64,000 bases of DNA from DAITMV01 sp046318595. GTDB lineage: Bacteria; Pseudomonadota; Gammaproteobacteria; Burkholderiales; Burkholderiaceae_B. A program made the translations under genes and the position numbers. The notes below the pieces were generated by a model that worked only from the letters and a program-made list of their open reading frames with translations, was not told the DNA's origin and searched no databases. The stretch is from assembly GCA_046318595.1 (NCBI GenBank), contig JBKCTV010000010.1, positions 48,699-112,698 of the forward strand, written 5' to 3'. Below, piece by piece: positions 47,997-56,314 of this stretch. How positions within the stretch are numbered: the first letter of the stretch is position 1; each line of letters opens with the position of its first letter.

Positions 47997-49141
47997 GCGC
48001 CCTCCACTTCTGAGACCAGATCCCAGAAACCGTTGGGGGGGCCTAAATGCATAGGAATTTTATCGCGTCGCACCACTCCCACAACGGCAAATTCTTTCGC
48101 GCTGCAGTCGCGTTTGATTGGACGACTCAGCGGCATTCCCGAATGCGTCATAATACTGATGACGGTAGGCGTAACGGCTGTCAGCCCGCGACGCACCACG
48201 ATGGCCAACTCATTGGACGCCAGCTTCACGAAAGTGCCGGGTGGGTACACACCAACCTCCCGAATCAACAAGGACGCCAAATCCTGCTGTGCAGCACCAC
48301 CACCCTGCAGCAGCAATAGATCACGGGCCGCCTGCCCGGGAGTGATCGCCCGGCGGTAGCCGCGGGTGCTGACTTTTGCACAGAAAATATCCGCCATACT
48401 CACCAGCTCGGCTTCCAGGCTGACGTGCCGGGTGCCCATTGGATAGCCGCTACCATTGGGCCGTTCATGATGATCGAGCACGGTTTGCAACCAGATCGGA
48501 TCGGTCACGCCCAGCTTTTTGAGACGCTGCATCCCTTCTTCGGGATGCCGTTTAATGGCCTCACGCTGAGCGTCGGTCAGTCCGGTCTGCTGAACAACCA
48601 ATTCGCTTTGCAAAGCCATCATGCCGATGTTCATCGTCAACGCAGCCTGGATGCAGCCCCGGTGATGCGCCGGTTTGATGCTCGGCAGTTTTCCGACCAG
48701 ACGGGCTACCACCATACCGGCATGCAGTTGATGCGCGGTCGGATAATTATCGCCCTGTGTCAACACCAAAAAAGCAAACGTCAAGTCGAAATGTTGATGT
48801 ACCAGTCTTTCCAGCCGCTCCACCAACTCGTGCATGTTCTGGTGGAATTCGCCGGGGTCGTCCGTTTGCAAAGTCGTATGCAACCGCGCTTCGAGATGCT
48901 GACATTCTTCGAATGGATCGGCGATCGTCACGGGCGGCTGCGGTTTTTCCGGATCACGCGCCGATATCCGCTCAGCCGGCTCGGGAAGGATGAATAGCTT
49001 GAGACTGCACAGGCGCGTTCGCGCATCATCCCAATCGAGCAAACTTCCTTTGCGCAGGAGCACCTTGCCTTTCTGATCGTACAGGTTACATGGCAAGGGT
49101 TGCGAAAAATTCAACTGTTCGAGAGTGATGAGCTGCATCAT
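47984..49141 (-). CDS. HD-GYP-like protein with degenerate HD dyad
   Basis: Resembles c-di-GMP phosphodiesterases of the HD-GYP class, but the metal-binding dyad is altered. In 385 residues, H137/H140 (PTAHQLH), KRHPEEG (H199), HHERPNGSGYP (224-234) and D251 (VSMADIF) are kept, while the canonical HDxGK is replaced by MNIGM (170-174). Loss of the His-Asp pair should weaken or abolish catalysis, so it may act as a c-di-GMP receptor. An N-terminal segment of about 120 residues is not assigned. AGGAG stands upstream of the ATG. Divergent from the diguanylate cyclase gene. Confidence 0.8.
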   Translation of the reverse strand: MMQLITLEQLNFSQPLPCNLYDQKGKVLLRKGSLLDWDDARTRLCSLKLFILPEPAERISARDPEKPQPPVTIADPFEECQHLEARLHTTLQTDDPGEFHQNMHELVERLERLVHQHFDLTFAFLVLTQGDNYPTAHQLHAGMVVARLVGKLPSIKPAHHRGCIQAALTMNIGMMALQSELVVQQTGLTDAQREAIKRHPEEGMQRLKKLGVTDPIWLQTVLDHHERPNGSGYPMGTRHVSLEAELVSMADIFCAKVSTRGYRRAITPGQAARDLLLLQGGGAAQQDLASLLIREVGVYPPGTFVKLASNELAIVVRRGLTAVTPTVISIMTHSGMPLSRPIKRDCSAKEFAVVGVVRRDKIPMHLGPPNGFWDLVSEVEGAQPA

Positions 49142-49165
49142 GCTAAACGACTCCTAATCCTGACG

Positions 49166-49181
49166 GTGATATCTATATCAC
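49166..49181. repeat. Perfect palindrome in the HD-GYP/GGDEF spacer
   Basis: GTGATATCTATATCAC has two perfect 7-base arms around CT. It lies 25 bases upstream of the HD-GYP-like start and is placed like an operator between the two divergent signalling genes. No regulator is recognised. Confidence 0.45.
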
Positions 49182-49206
49182 GCTTTATATCGGCAGGGTA
49201 GAACGA

Positions 49207-49223
49207 AACCGGATTAACCGGTT
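49207..49223. repeat. Second palindrome in the HD-GYP/GGDEF spacer
   Basis: AACCGG and CCGGTT form perfect 6-base arms around ATTAA. It lies 25 bases from the first palindrome and differs in sequence, so a second DNA-binding site is possible. Confidence 0.4.
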
Positions 49224-49366
49224 GGCGTAGATCAACCAATCCGCCAGAAAGCCCCGTCGTTCATGGCGCTTCGGCTAACTCCCCGTCATTGGTGGTATGC
49301 AAGCTCACCGATATATTGAATCATGTGTCAAGCCGAAGTGAAAGGGAGTGGTCGAAGGTGTCAGTG

Positions 49367-50356
49367 ATGCTATCGAATGAGCAGTTGAATGCGTCGATTA
49401 TCGAACATTTGGGTATCGGTGTCGTCGTCATTGACCGTCAGTTTCAGGTTCATACCTGGAATCACTTCATGGCGAAGCATTCCAGCCTGATGTCGAGCGA
49501 CGTCGTGGGCCATAATTTGTTCAGCCGCTTCCCAGAACTACCGAGCCAATGGCTGGAGCAGAAAATCAACGGCGTGTTCCGGGTGAAAACCGCTTCTTTT
49601 ATCGCCTGGCAATCGCGCCCCTGGCTGTTTCAGTTCAAGCACGACCGACAGGTTCCGGGCGATATCGATTACATGCGCCAGGACATCGTCGTGCAGCCCA
49701 TCATCACCGACGGCAACTGCGACTTTGTCGCCCTGGTGGTGATCGACGCGACCGACGCCGCGTATTATCAACAAAAGTTGCTGGATACGCTGGAGAAACT
49801 GGAACGCACGAGCATCACCGATGCCCTGACATCCATGTACAACCGCAGCCATATTCAACAACGTTTTCCGGTCGCGTTCAGCCGCGCGCGCGATTTGAAG
49901 CACAACCTGTCGGTCATTATGTTCGATCTGGACCATTTCAAAGCGATCAACGATACGCATGGTCACCAGGCCGGCGACGCCGTTTTGCGGGAAATCGCGC
50001 ACCGTTGCAAACCGGTCATACGGGGCCACGACATGCTAGCGCGTTATGGCGGCGAAGAGTTCTTATTGCTGGCGCCAGAAACGGATCTGAGCGGTGCGTG
50101 TCTGGTGGCCGAACGGGTGCGGCAGCAGATCGCCCTGGCGCCGGTCATTTATCAGGATAAGGTGATGCCGATCACTGGCAGTTTCGGGGTCGCTCAGTTG
50201 GCCCAGGACATGCCCAACGCAGAGGTTTTGCTGCAATGCGCGGACGATGCCCTCTATGCCGCCAAACGGTCGGGGCGCAACTGCGTCTTTTATAAAAACT
50301 TCGGCGGCGACGTATCATCGGCGCAACCGATCCTGGCGCAATTGTCAAGTTTATGA
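49367..50356 (+). CDS. PAS-GGDEF diguanylate cyclase
   Basis: Makes c-di-GMP from two GTP. The 329 residues have an N-terminal PAS-like sensor (about 8-130; GIGVVVIDRQFQVHTWN), a short helix, and a GGDEF domain with the active GGEEF signature (228-232). The inhibitory RxxD site (RGHD, 219-222) is present five residues upstream, so product inhibition is expected. No TM segment is seen, so it is cytoplasmic. The ATG at 49367 follows AAGG; a GTG at 49358 with AAGGGAG is an alternative. The stop overlaps a small downstream gene (ATGA). Confidence 0.9.
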   Translation: MLSNEQLNASIIEHLGIGVVVIDRQFQVHTWNHFMAKHSSLMSSDVVGHNLFSRFPELPSQWLEQKINGVFRVKTASFIAWQSRPWLFQFKHDRQVPGDIDYMRQDIVVQPIITDGNCDFVALVVIDATDAAYYQQKLLDTLEKLERTSITDALTSMYNRSHIQQRFPVAFSRARDLKHNLSVIMFDLDHFKAINDTHGHQAGDAVLREIAHRCKPVIRGHDMLARYGGEEFLLLAPETDLSGACLVAERVRQQIALAPVIYQDKVMPITGSFGVAQLAQDMPNAEVLLQCADDALYAAKRSGRNCVFYKNFGGDVSSAQPILAQLSSL

Positions 50357-50706
50357 GTACCCATTCGAACCATCGACGATCAGGGAAAACCATGCAACCC
50401 GTCATACTCAAAGCGGTGGCCGAAGACAAGGGATCGTCTCCCAATACGAACGTCGCACACAAAACACATGTCAGGCACATCAAGCGAATCACGTCGATCG
50501 ACGACGCGATCACCACGGTCGCCGAACTCGTGCATCAGCGGCGCGCGGGACAAGCGAAGCTATCGTTCGCGCTGCTGCTCGATTATATCGATGCGCTGGA
50601 ACAGTCGGCGCGCATAGACCAGTATGCAATGGCCACGCCGCTGGACATCATCGATATTGGCACCCTGACCCTGCCAGTTTGCCCAGGTAACAAAGATTTG
50701 AATTGA
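50353..50706 (+). CDS. Small protein of unknown function coupled to the diguanylate cyclase
   Basis: I do not recognise this 117-residue protein. Its ATG overlaps the cyclase stop (ATGA); an internal in-frame ATG at 50392 with AGGGAAAACC before it would give 104 residues. The first 50 residues are basic and probably disordered; a helical stretch follows (SIDDAITTVAELVHQRR, then LSFALLLDYIDALEQ). No signal peptide or TM segment. It could be an adaptor of the cyclase, but only the coupling supports this. It converges on dsbB with a 30-base gap. Confidence 0.6.
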   Translation: MSTHSNHRRSGKTMQPVILKAVAEDKGSSPNTNVAHKTHVRHIKRITSIDDAITTVAELVHQRRAGQAKLSFALLLDYIDALEQSARIDQYAMATPLDIIDIGTLTLPVCPGNKDLN

Positions 50707-50736
50707 ATCCGGCTGCAATACTCAGCCGAGCAGCGC

Positions 50737-51219
50737 CTACCGGCCCCAAGCCCGCGCCAATATCAGTACGCACAACAACGAAACGCCAAGACTCCATATC
50801 GGCAACTCCAGACCCAGCAACGGCGGATAAGGTGTCGCGCATAAGCCGTCAGCTTTCAGCAACCAGGGCAGCAAGTCACTCACCGGTTGCGAATTAATCA
50901 CGGTTTCCAGCGGGTCGACACCGCAGCTCGTTCCCGGATGCTTCAGCACCCAGACGTGATAGCCCGCCGCAGCCGCTCCGGCCAAGCCTGTGAGCACGCC
51001 GCCGATAATCGCCAAACGCCGGGCAGAACCCCGCAGCGCCACGGCCAGCAGGGCGGAGAGCGCCACACCGATGAAGCCCAGGCGCTGCAGTATGCACAGC
51101 GGGCACGGTTGCCAATCGTGCATATGCTGCAAATACAGCGCCGCGGCCAAAGCCGCCAGGGCGATCAACGACGCCGCTTCCAGACCATGGTCGTTGACGA
51201 CGCGTATCCAGTTTCTCAT
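50737..51219 (-). CDS. dsbB: DsbB, disulfide bond oxidoreductase
   Basis: Inner-membrane protein that reoxidises DsbA and passes electrons to quinone. The 160 residues have four hydrophobic segments, the first periplasmic Cys pair as CPLC (PCPLCILQRLG) and the second pair as Cys in GTSCGVDP and DGLCATP. The ATG at 51219 has GAAGGA upstream; the reading further upstream runs into the clpB end. It lies 49 bases downstream of clpB on the same strand. Confidence 0.92.
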   Translation of the reverse strand: MRNWIRVVNDHGLEAASLIALAALAAALYLQHMHDWQPCPLCILQRLGFIGVALSALLAVALRGSARRLAIIGGVLTGLAGAAAAGYHVWVLKHPGTSCGVDPLETVINSQPVSDLLPWLLKADGLCATPYPPLLGLELPIWSLGVSLLCVLILARAWGR

Positions 51220-51268
51220 GACAATTCCTTCGTGAACACAGGCACCAGTATAGCGGCGGCGCGGCCGG

Positions 51269-53854
51269 TCAATGCACGGTTCGCTCGAAGGTAAACCCGG
51301 CGTCCTTGAAATCGACCGGCACGACTTCGTTCGGCGCAAATCGCCCTTCCAGCATGAGCCGCGCGATCGGGTTCTCGATGAGCTGCTGGATGGCGCGTTT
51401 CAAGGGACGCGCACCGTACAGTGGATCGAAACCGATCTTGCCGATTTCGTCGAGCGCCGCATCCGACACGTCGAGCCGCAGATCGCGGGCCGCCAAGCGT
51501 TGGGCCAGACGTTGCAGTTGAATGGCAGCGATCGAACGGATATTGGCGCTGTCCAGCGCGTGGAACACGACGATTTCATCGACACGGTTGATGAACTCCG
51601 GCCGAAAATGCGCCTTGACCTCGCTCATGACGGCTGCCTTGACGATATCGCCGCTTTCGCCAGCCAACCGCTGAATCTCGTGCGAACCGAGGTTGCTGGT
51701 CATGACGATCACGGTGTTGCGGAAGTCGACGGTGCGCCCCTGACCGTCCGTTAAGCGCCCATCGTCGAGCACCTGCAACAGCACATTGAACACATCCGGG
51801 TGCGCCTTTTCGACTTCGTCGAGCAGGATGACGCTGTAGGGTTTACGCCGCACGGCCTCGGTCAGGTAGCCGCCTTCCTCGTAGCCGACATATCCCGGCG
51901 GCGCGCCGATCAGCCGCGCGACCGTGTGCTTTTCCATGAACTCGCTCATATCAATGCGCACCATATGCTCTTCCGAGTCGAAGAGAAAGCTGGCCAACGC
52001 CTTGCACAGCTCGGTCTTGCCCACCCCTGTCGGCCCGAGAAATAAAAACGAGCCGTAGGGCTTGTCGGGGTCGGCCAAGCCAGCCCGCGAGCGCCGGATG
52101 GCATCCGACACGAGGCGTACGGCCTCCTCCTGGCCGATGACGCGCTTGTGCAAGGCATCTTCCATTTGCAAGAGCTTTTCGCGTTCGCCCTGGAGCATTT
52201 TCGATACCGGAATACCGGTGGCGCGCGACACGACTTCGGCGATTTCCTCGGCGCCGACCTGGGTACGCAGTAGGCGTGGTTTGTCGGTGCCGGCCGACTG
52301 GGCATCCGCCGTTTTCAAGCGCTGCTCGAGCTCGGGGAGCTTACCGTATTGCAGTTCGGAGACTTTTTGCCACTCGCCTTCGCGTTTAAGCTTGTCGATT
52401 TGCAGTTTGACGCGCTCGATCTCCTCTTTGATGGCCGCACTGCCCTGTACAGCGGCTTTCTCGGCTTTCCAGACCTCGTCGAGGTCGGCGTATTCTTTAT
52501 TGAGGCGCTCGATTTCCTGTTCGATCAGGTCGAAGCGTTTTTGCGAAGCGTCGTCCTTTTCGCGGCGCACGGCCTCGCGCTCGATTTTGAGCTGAATGAG
52601 CCGCCGGTCGAGCCGGTCCATGACCTCGGGTTTGGAGTCGATTTCCATTTTGATCCGCGCGGCGGCTTCGTCGATGAGATCGATCGCTTTGTCGGGTAAA
52701 AACCGGTCGGTGATGTAGCGATGACTCAGCTCGGCCGCAGCGACGATCGCCGGGTCGGTGATATCGACGCCATGATGCAGTTCGTAGCGCTCTTGCAAAC
52801 CGCGCAGAATCGCGATCGTCGATTCGACGCTCGGCTCGCCGACCAGCACTTTTTGAAAACGCCGCTCGAGAGCTGCATCTTTTTCGATGTACTTGCGGTA
52901 CTCGTTCAGGGTGGTGGCGCCGATACAGTGCAGCTCACCGCGCGCCAGCGCGGGCTTGAGCATATTGCCAGCGTCCATCGCACCCTCGGCCTTGCCGGCG
53001 CCGACCATCGTGTGCAGCTCGTCGATGAAAACGATGGTGCGGCCCTCGTCCTTGGCGACGTCGTTCAGCACCGCTTTCAGACGCTCCTCGAACTCGCCGC
53101 GGTACTTCGCGCCAGCCAGCAGCAAGGCCATGTCCAGCACCAGCACGCGCTTGTTTTTCAAAGTATCCGGCACTTCGCCATTGACTATGCGCTGCGCAAG
53201 CCCTTCGACGATCGCGGTTTTCCCAACGCCGGGCTCACCGATCAGCACAGGGTTGTTTTTAGTGCGACGTTGCAGAATCTGAATCGTGCGACGGATTTCG
53301 TCATCGCGGCCGATGACCGGGTCGAGCTTCCCCTGACGAGCGCGTTCGGTCAGGTCCAGGGTGTATTTCTTCAAGGCTTCGCGTTGCGACTCGGCATCGG
53401 CCGAACTGACCGGCACCCCGCCACGCACCGCGTCAATCGCCGCCTGCAGTGCCTTCTTTTGCACACCAGCGGTTTTCAAGGCTTGACCACAGCCGCCTTT
53501 GTCGTCGCAGGCGGCCAGTAAAAACAATTCGCTGGCGATGAATTGGTCACCGCGCTGCTGGGCATCTTTGTCGGTCAGGTTGAGCAGCCCGGTCAGCTCC
53601 CGGCTGAACTGCACCTGCCCCCCATTGCCCTGCAACTGCGGCAGACTTTCGTGTAGACGCTGCAAGGTCTGACCAAGACGCGGCACATCGGCACCGGAAC
53701 GCCCCAGCAACGCCTGGGCGGATCCACCGGACTGCGCCAGCAAAGCCCGCAGCAAATGCACCGGCTCGATATACGGGTTGTCGCTGCGCACAGCCAGACT
53801 TTGAGCGTCGGCCAACGCTTCCTGAAACTGGGTCGTAAACTTTTCGATACGCAT
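51269..53854 (-). CDS. clpB: ClpB disaggregase
   Basis: Hexameric AAA+ chaperone that resolubilises aggregates with DnaK. The 861 residues contain the N-domain (1-145), AAA1 with GEPGVGKT (near 205), the coiled-coil M domain (about 400-525) and AAA2 with GPTGVGKT (near 607) plus the second Walker B. No ClpP-binding IGF/L loop is expected or seen. AAGGTG precedes the ATG. A sigma-32-type promoter lies 39-68 bases upstream. Confidence 0.98.
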   Translation of the reverse strand: MRIEKFTTQFQEALADAQSLAVRSDNPYIEPVHLLRALLAQSGGSAQALLGRSGADVPRLGQTLQRLHESLPQLQGNGGQVQFSRELTGLLNLTDKDAQQRGDQFIASELFLLAACDDKGGCGQALKTAGVQKKALQAAIDAVRGGVPVSSADAESQREALKKYTLDLTERARQGKLDPVIGRDDEIRRTIQILQRRTKNNPVLIGEPGVGKTAIVEGLAQRIVNGEVPDTLKNKRVLVLDMALLLAGAKYRGEFEERLKAVLNDVAKDEGRTIVFIDELHTMVGAGKAEGAMDAGNMLKPALARGELHCIGATTLNEYRKYIEKDAALERRFQKVLVGEPSVESTIAILRGLQERYELHHGVDITDPAIVAAAELSHRYITDRFLPDKAIDLIDEAAARIKMEIDSKPEVMDRLDRRLIQLKIEREAVRREKDDASQKRFDLIEQEIERLNKEYADLDEVWKAEKAAVQGSAAIKEEIERVKLQIDKLKREGEWQKVSELQYGKLPELEQRLKTADAQSAGTDKPRLLRTQVGAEEIAEVVSRATGIPVSKMLQGEREKLLQMEDALHKRVIGQEEAVRLVSDAIRRSRAGLADPDKPYGSFLFLGPTGVGKTELCKALASFLFDSEEHMVRIDMSEFMEKHTVARLIGAPPGYVGYEEGGYLTEAVRRKPYSVILLDEVEKAHPDVFNVLLQVLDDGRLTDGQGRTVDFRNTVIVMTSNLGSHEIQRLAGESGDIVKAAVMSEVKAHFRPEFINRVDEIVVFHALDSANIRSIAAIQLQRLAQRLAARDLRLDVSDAALDEIGKIGFDPLYGARPLKRAIQQLIENPIARLMLEGRFAPNEVVPVDFKDAGFTFERTVH

Positions 53855-53892
53855 ATAATCACCTTTCAGGCAGGCATTTCGCCAGTCAGTCC

Positions 53893-53922
53893 ATAGCTGG
53901 GACTGAAACCGATTTTTTCAAG
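53893..53922 (-). promoter_or_regulatory. Candidate heat-shock (sigma-32) promoter of clpB
   Basis: On the minus strand CTTGAAA (53916-53922) is followed after 14 bases by CCCAGCTAT (53893-53901). The -35 matches the sigma-32 consensus exactly and the -10 resembles CCCCATNT. ClpB is heat-induced in proteobacteria. The element also overlaps the leader of the divergent 53932 gene. Confidence 0.65.
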
Positions 53923-53931
53923 AGGTCAACG

Positions 53932-54444
53932 ATGCATATTCGCCAGTTTCAGGTTGGCTACGCCCCCGAGCACGATCGAATCCTGGTTCGTATCAGTTCG
54001 AGCGAAAAACAGGAAGTGCGCTGCTGGCTTACCCGGCGAATGGTCAAAATGCTGCTGCCCAACTTATCCGACATGATGCAGAAGCTGCTCACCTCGGATC
54101 GGATTCTGAGCCCGGCGGCCCGTAGCGCCATACTGGCGATGAACCGGGAAGTCGCCATCTACTCGGCCGATTTGGCGACGCGTTACGACGACAATTTCGA
54201 CAGCCTGCCGCTGGGTGCCGAGCCTTTGCTGGTGACACAGATCGAACTGCACCCACTGGGCGAAAACGGTGCGCCGGACATTATCCTGCGTTTGTTTACC
54301 GCCAGCGGGCAAGGTTTCGAACTGCGCATGGCCGAGCAGTTACAGCACGGGCTGTACAACCTCATCGCCAGGGCCTGCGATCAGGCCGAATGGGAAATCG
54401 ACGCCTCGATCATTCAGACAGAAAGCGCGTCTGTACAGCATTGA
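53932..54444 (+). CDS. Conserved protein of unknown function
   Basis: I recognise no domain in this 170-residue protein. It is soluble, without signal peptide or TM segment; the first 40 residues suggest beta strands (HIRQFQVGYAPEHDRILVRISSS), then a helical segment (LLPNLSDMMQKLLTSDRI), a strand-rich part (LVTQIELHPL, PDIILRLFTASGQGFELRM) and a C-terminal helix. AGAGG before the ATG is good. It is divergent from clpB with only 77 bases between them, and its end overlaps convergent hemW by 35 bases, which argues for a real gene in a compact locus. Confidence 0.75.
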   Translation: MHIRQFQVGYAPEHDRILVRISSSEKQEVRCWLTRRMVKMLLPNLSDMMQKLLTSDRILSPAARSAILAMNREVAIYSADLATRYDDNFDSLPLGAEPLLVTQIELHPLGENGAPDIILRLFTASGQGFELRMAEQLQHGLYNLIARACDQAEWEIDASIIQTESASVQH

Positions 54445-55594
54445 GGAAGCGGTAACCGGTCGGCGTCGCGGATAGCCGACCATCACAGATTTGCAGCAAC
54501 CCCGCCTGCTCGGCGGCCGCCACCCGCGCGGCGATGTCGGTGTAGGGCCTGCCGCAGCGCTCAGCGTAGTCTTCGAGCGGTACGCCATTGCTCAGTCGCA
54601 AGGCGTTCAACATGAATTCGAACGGCAGCTCGGCGGCAGGTACGTTTTTCTCTTCCAGCCGCGCATTGCCTGCGAGTGCCTGCGCTATGTAATGGCCCGG
54701 CTGCCGCACCCGCACCGTTCTGACAATGCGGTCGGGCAGGGATATTTTGCCATGGGCGCCGGCGCCAATCCCCAGATAGTCGCCGAACCGCCAATAGTTC
54801 AGATTATGCCGCGCGGCTTGCCCAGGAGCTGCGAAGGCGGATACTTCATACCGCTCGAGCCCGGCTGTGGCGGCACAGGCATGCACGGCGTCCTCTATGT
54901 CAGCGAGCGCATCGTCGGGCGGCAACACCGGCGGCCGGGCGGCGAACGCCGTACCAGGCTCAAGCGTGAGCTGATACAAGGATAAGTGGCGCGGAGAGAA
55001 TTGCAAGACCTGCTCGACGTCCTGCACAGCCTGCTCAAGCGTCTGGCCCGGCAAGCCATACATCAGGTCGACGTTGAAGCGCTCGAACACCCGGGCCGCC
55101 AGCTCGACCGCTGCGCGGGCCTGACCGGCGTCGTGCACCCGACCGAGCGCCCGCAGATGAGCATCGTTGAAGCTTTGTACGCCAATCGACAGCCGCGTCA
55201 CGCCAGCGGCGCGAAAATCGCGGAACTTTTGTGCTTCGAAACTGCCCGGGTTGGCCTCCAGCGTGATTTCTTCGCTGCCGACCATACCAAACCGCGTTTG
55301 CACCTGTGTGAGCAGCCGATCAATCGCGGCAGCAGAAAACAGGGACGGCGTACCGCCGCCAATAAAAATACTGTGCAGCCTGCGCCCCCAGACGCGCGGC
55401 AGTTCGCTATCCAGATCGGCGAGCAAGGCATCGACATAGTCGTTTTCCGGTAACGCACCGGCCGGGCTCTGATGCGAATTGAAGTCGCAATACGGGCATT
55501 TTTTCAGGCACCACGGAATGTGGATATACAAGGCCAGCGGCGGTAAGGCCGTGAACCGGATGTCTGCCGGGCGAAACACGGCGATGGGTTTCAC
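54410..55594 (-). CDS. hemW: HemW, radical-SAM haem chaperone
   Basis: Formerly called oxygen-independent coproporphyrinogen oxidase-like; inserts haem into target proteins. The 394 residues contain the radical-SAM CX3CX2C as CLKKCPYC in YIHIPWCLKKCPYCDFNSH, FIGGGTPSLF, EANPGSF and HNLNYWRFGDYLGIGAGAHG. It lacks the extra N-terminal Cys and other features of true HemN. The start is uncertain: GTG 55594 gives MKPIAVFRPADIRF close to homologues; a TTG at 55675 is also open. It follows rdgB. Confidence 0.9.
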   Translation of the reverse strand: MKPIAVFRPADIRFTALPPLALYIHIPWCLKKCPYCDFNSHQSPAGALPENDYVDALLADLDSELPRVWGRRLHSIFIGGGTPSLFSAAAIDRLLTQVQTRFGMVGSEEITLEANPGSFEAQKFRDFRAAGVTRLSIGVQSFNDAHLRALGRVHDAGQARAAVELAARVFERFNVDLMYGLPGQTLEQAVQDVEQVLQFSPRHLSLYQLTLEPGTAFAARPPVLPPDDALADIEDAVHACAATAGLERYEVSAFAAPGQAARHNLNYWRFGDYLGIGAGAHGKISLPDRIVRTVRVRQPGHYIAQALAGNARLEEKNVPAAELPFEFMLNALRLSNGVPLEDYAERCGRPYTDIAARVAAAEQAGLLQICDGRLSATPTGYRFLNAVQTRFLSE

Positions 55595-55690
55595 GAGTAA
55601 AGCGTTTTCACGTTGACCGGCCTGCTCCCTGCACGCAAACGGTTTCGCGCAGGGCGATACAGCCAGCCCGTGCAAACACGCGCCGGCGGT

Positions 55691-56314
55691 TCAACATGCC
55701 GGGCCATCGCCGCGGTCCGCCAACGCTTCCAGCAAAGCCCGCAGCGCCCGCCCCCGGTGGCTGAGACGGTTCTTGTCGACAGGCGCTAAGCTCGCTGCCG
55801 TCTGTTGCCGGTCCGGCAGCCAGAAATGCGCATCGTAGCCAAAGCCGCCAGCGCCCTGCGGCGTATCGACGATTTCGCCATGCCAGAAACTTTGCACGAC
55901 CAGAGGGCACGGGTCGGTGCTGCTGCGTAAAAACGCCAGCGCGCAGACGTAATACGCGCGTCGATCGGCTAACGCCTGCAAATTACGCACGAGCAATCCG
56001 TTGTTGGCCGCATCCGAGGGTTCAAGCCCGGCCTGCGCCGCATAGCGCGCAGACAGGACCCCAGGTGCGCCACCGAGCGCCGGCACCGACAAGCCCGAAT
56101 CGTCGGCCAAAGCCGGCAGCCCCGACCGCGCGCTGGCGTGCCGGGCCTTCGCCAGTGCGTTTTCGATGAAGGTGACGTGCGGCTCGGGCGCGGGTTCGAT
56201 CTGTAAGCTGCTTTGTGCGATCAGCTCGACACCGAGCGGCACGAGCAAAGCGGCGAACTCCCGCAGCTTGCCGGTATTGTGGGTCGCGAGCACCCAACGC
56301 GGCCGGGCGCTCAT
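55691..56314 (-). CDS. rdgB: RdgB/HAM1 family XTP/dITP pyrophosphatase
   Basis: Removes non-canonical purine nucleoside triphosphates from the pool. The 207 residues show WVLATHNTGKLREF, the catalytic ADDSGLSV, GGFGYDAHFWLPD and the C-terminal SHRGRALRAL. The ATG at 56314 overlaps the rph stop (ATGA), the conserved rph-rdgB-hemW order. Confidence 0.96.
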   Translation of the reverse strand: MSARPRWVLATHNTGKLREFAALLVPLGVELIAQSSLQIEPAPEPHVTFIENALAKARHASARSGLPALADDSGLSVPALGGAPGVLSARYAAQAGLEPSDAANNGLLVRNLQALADRRAYYVCALAFLRSSTDPCPLVVQSFWHGEIVDTPQGAGGFGYDAHFWLPDRQQTAASLAPVDKNRLSHRGRALRALLEALADRGDGPAC

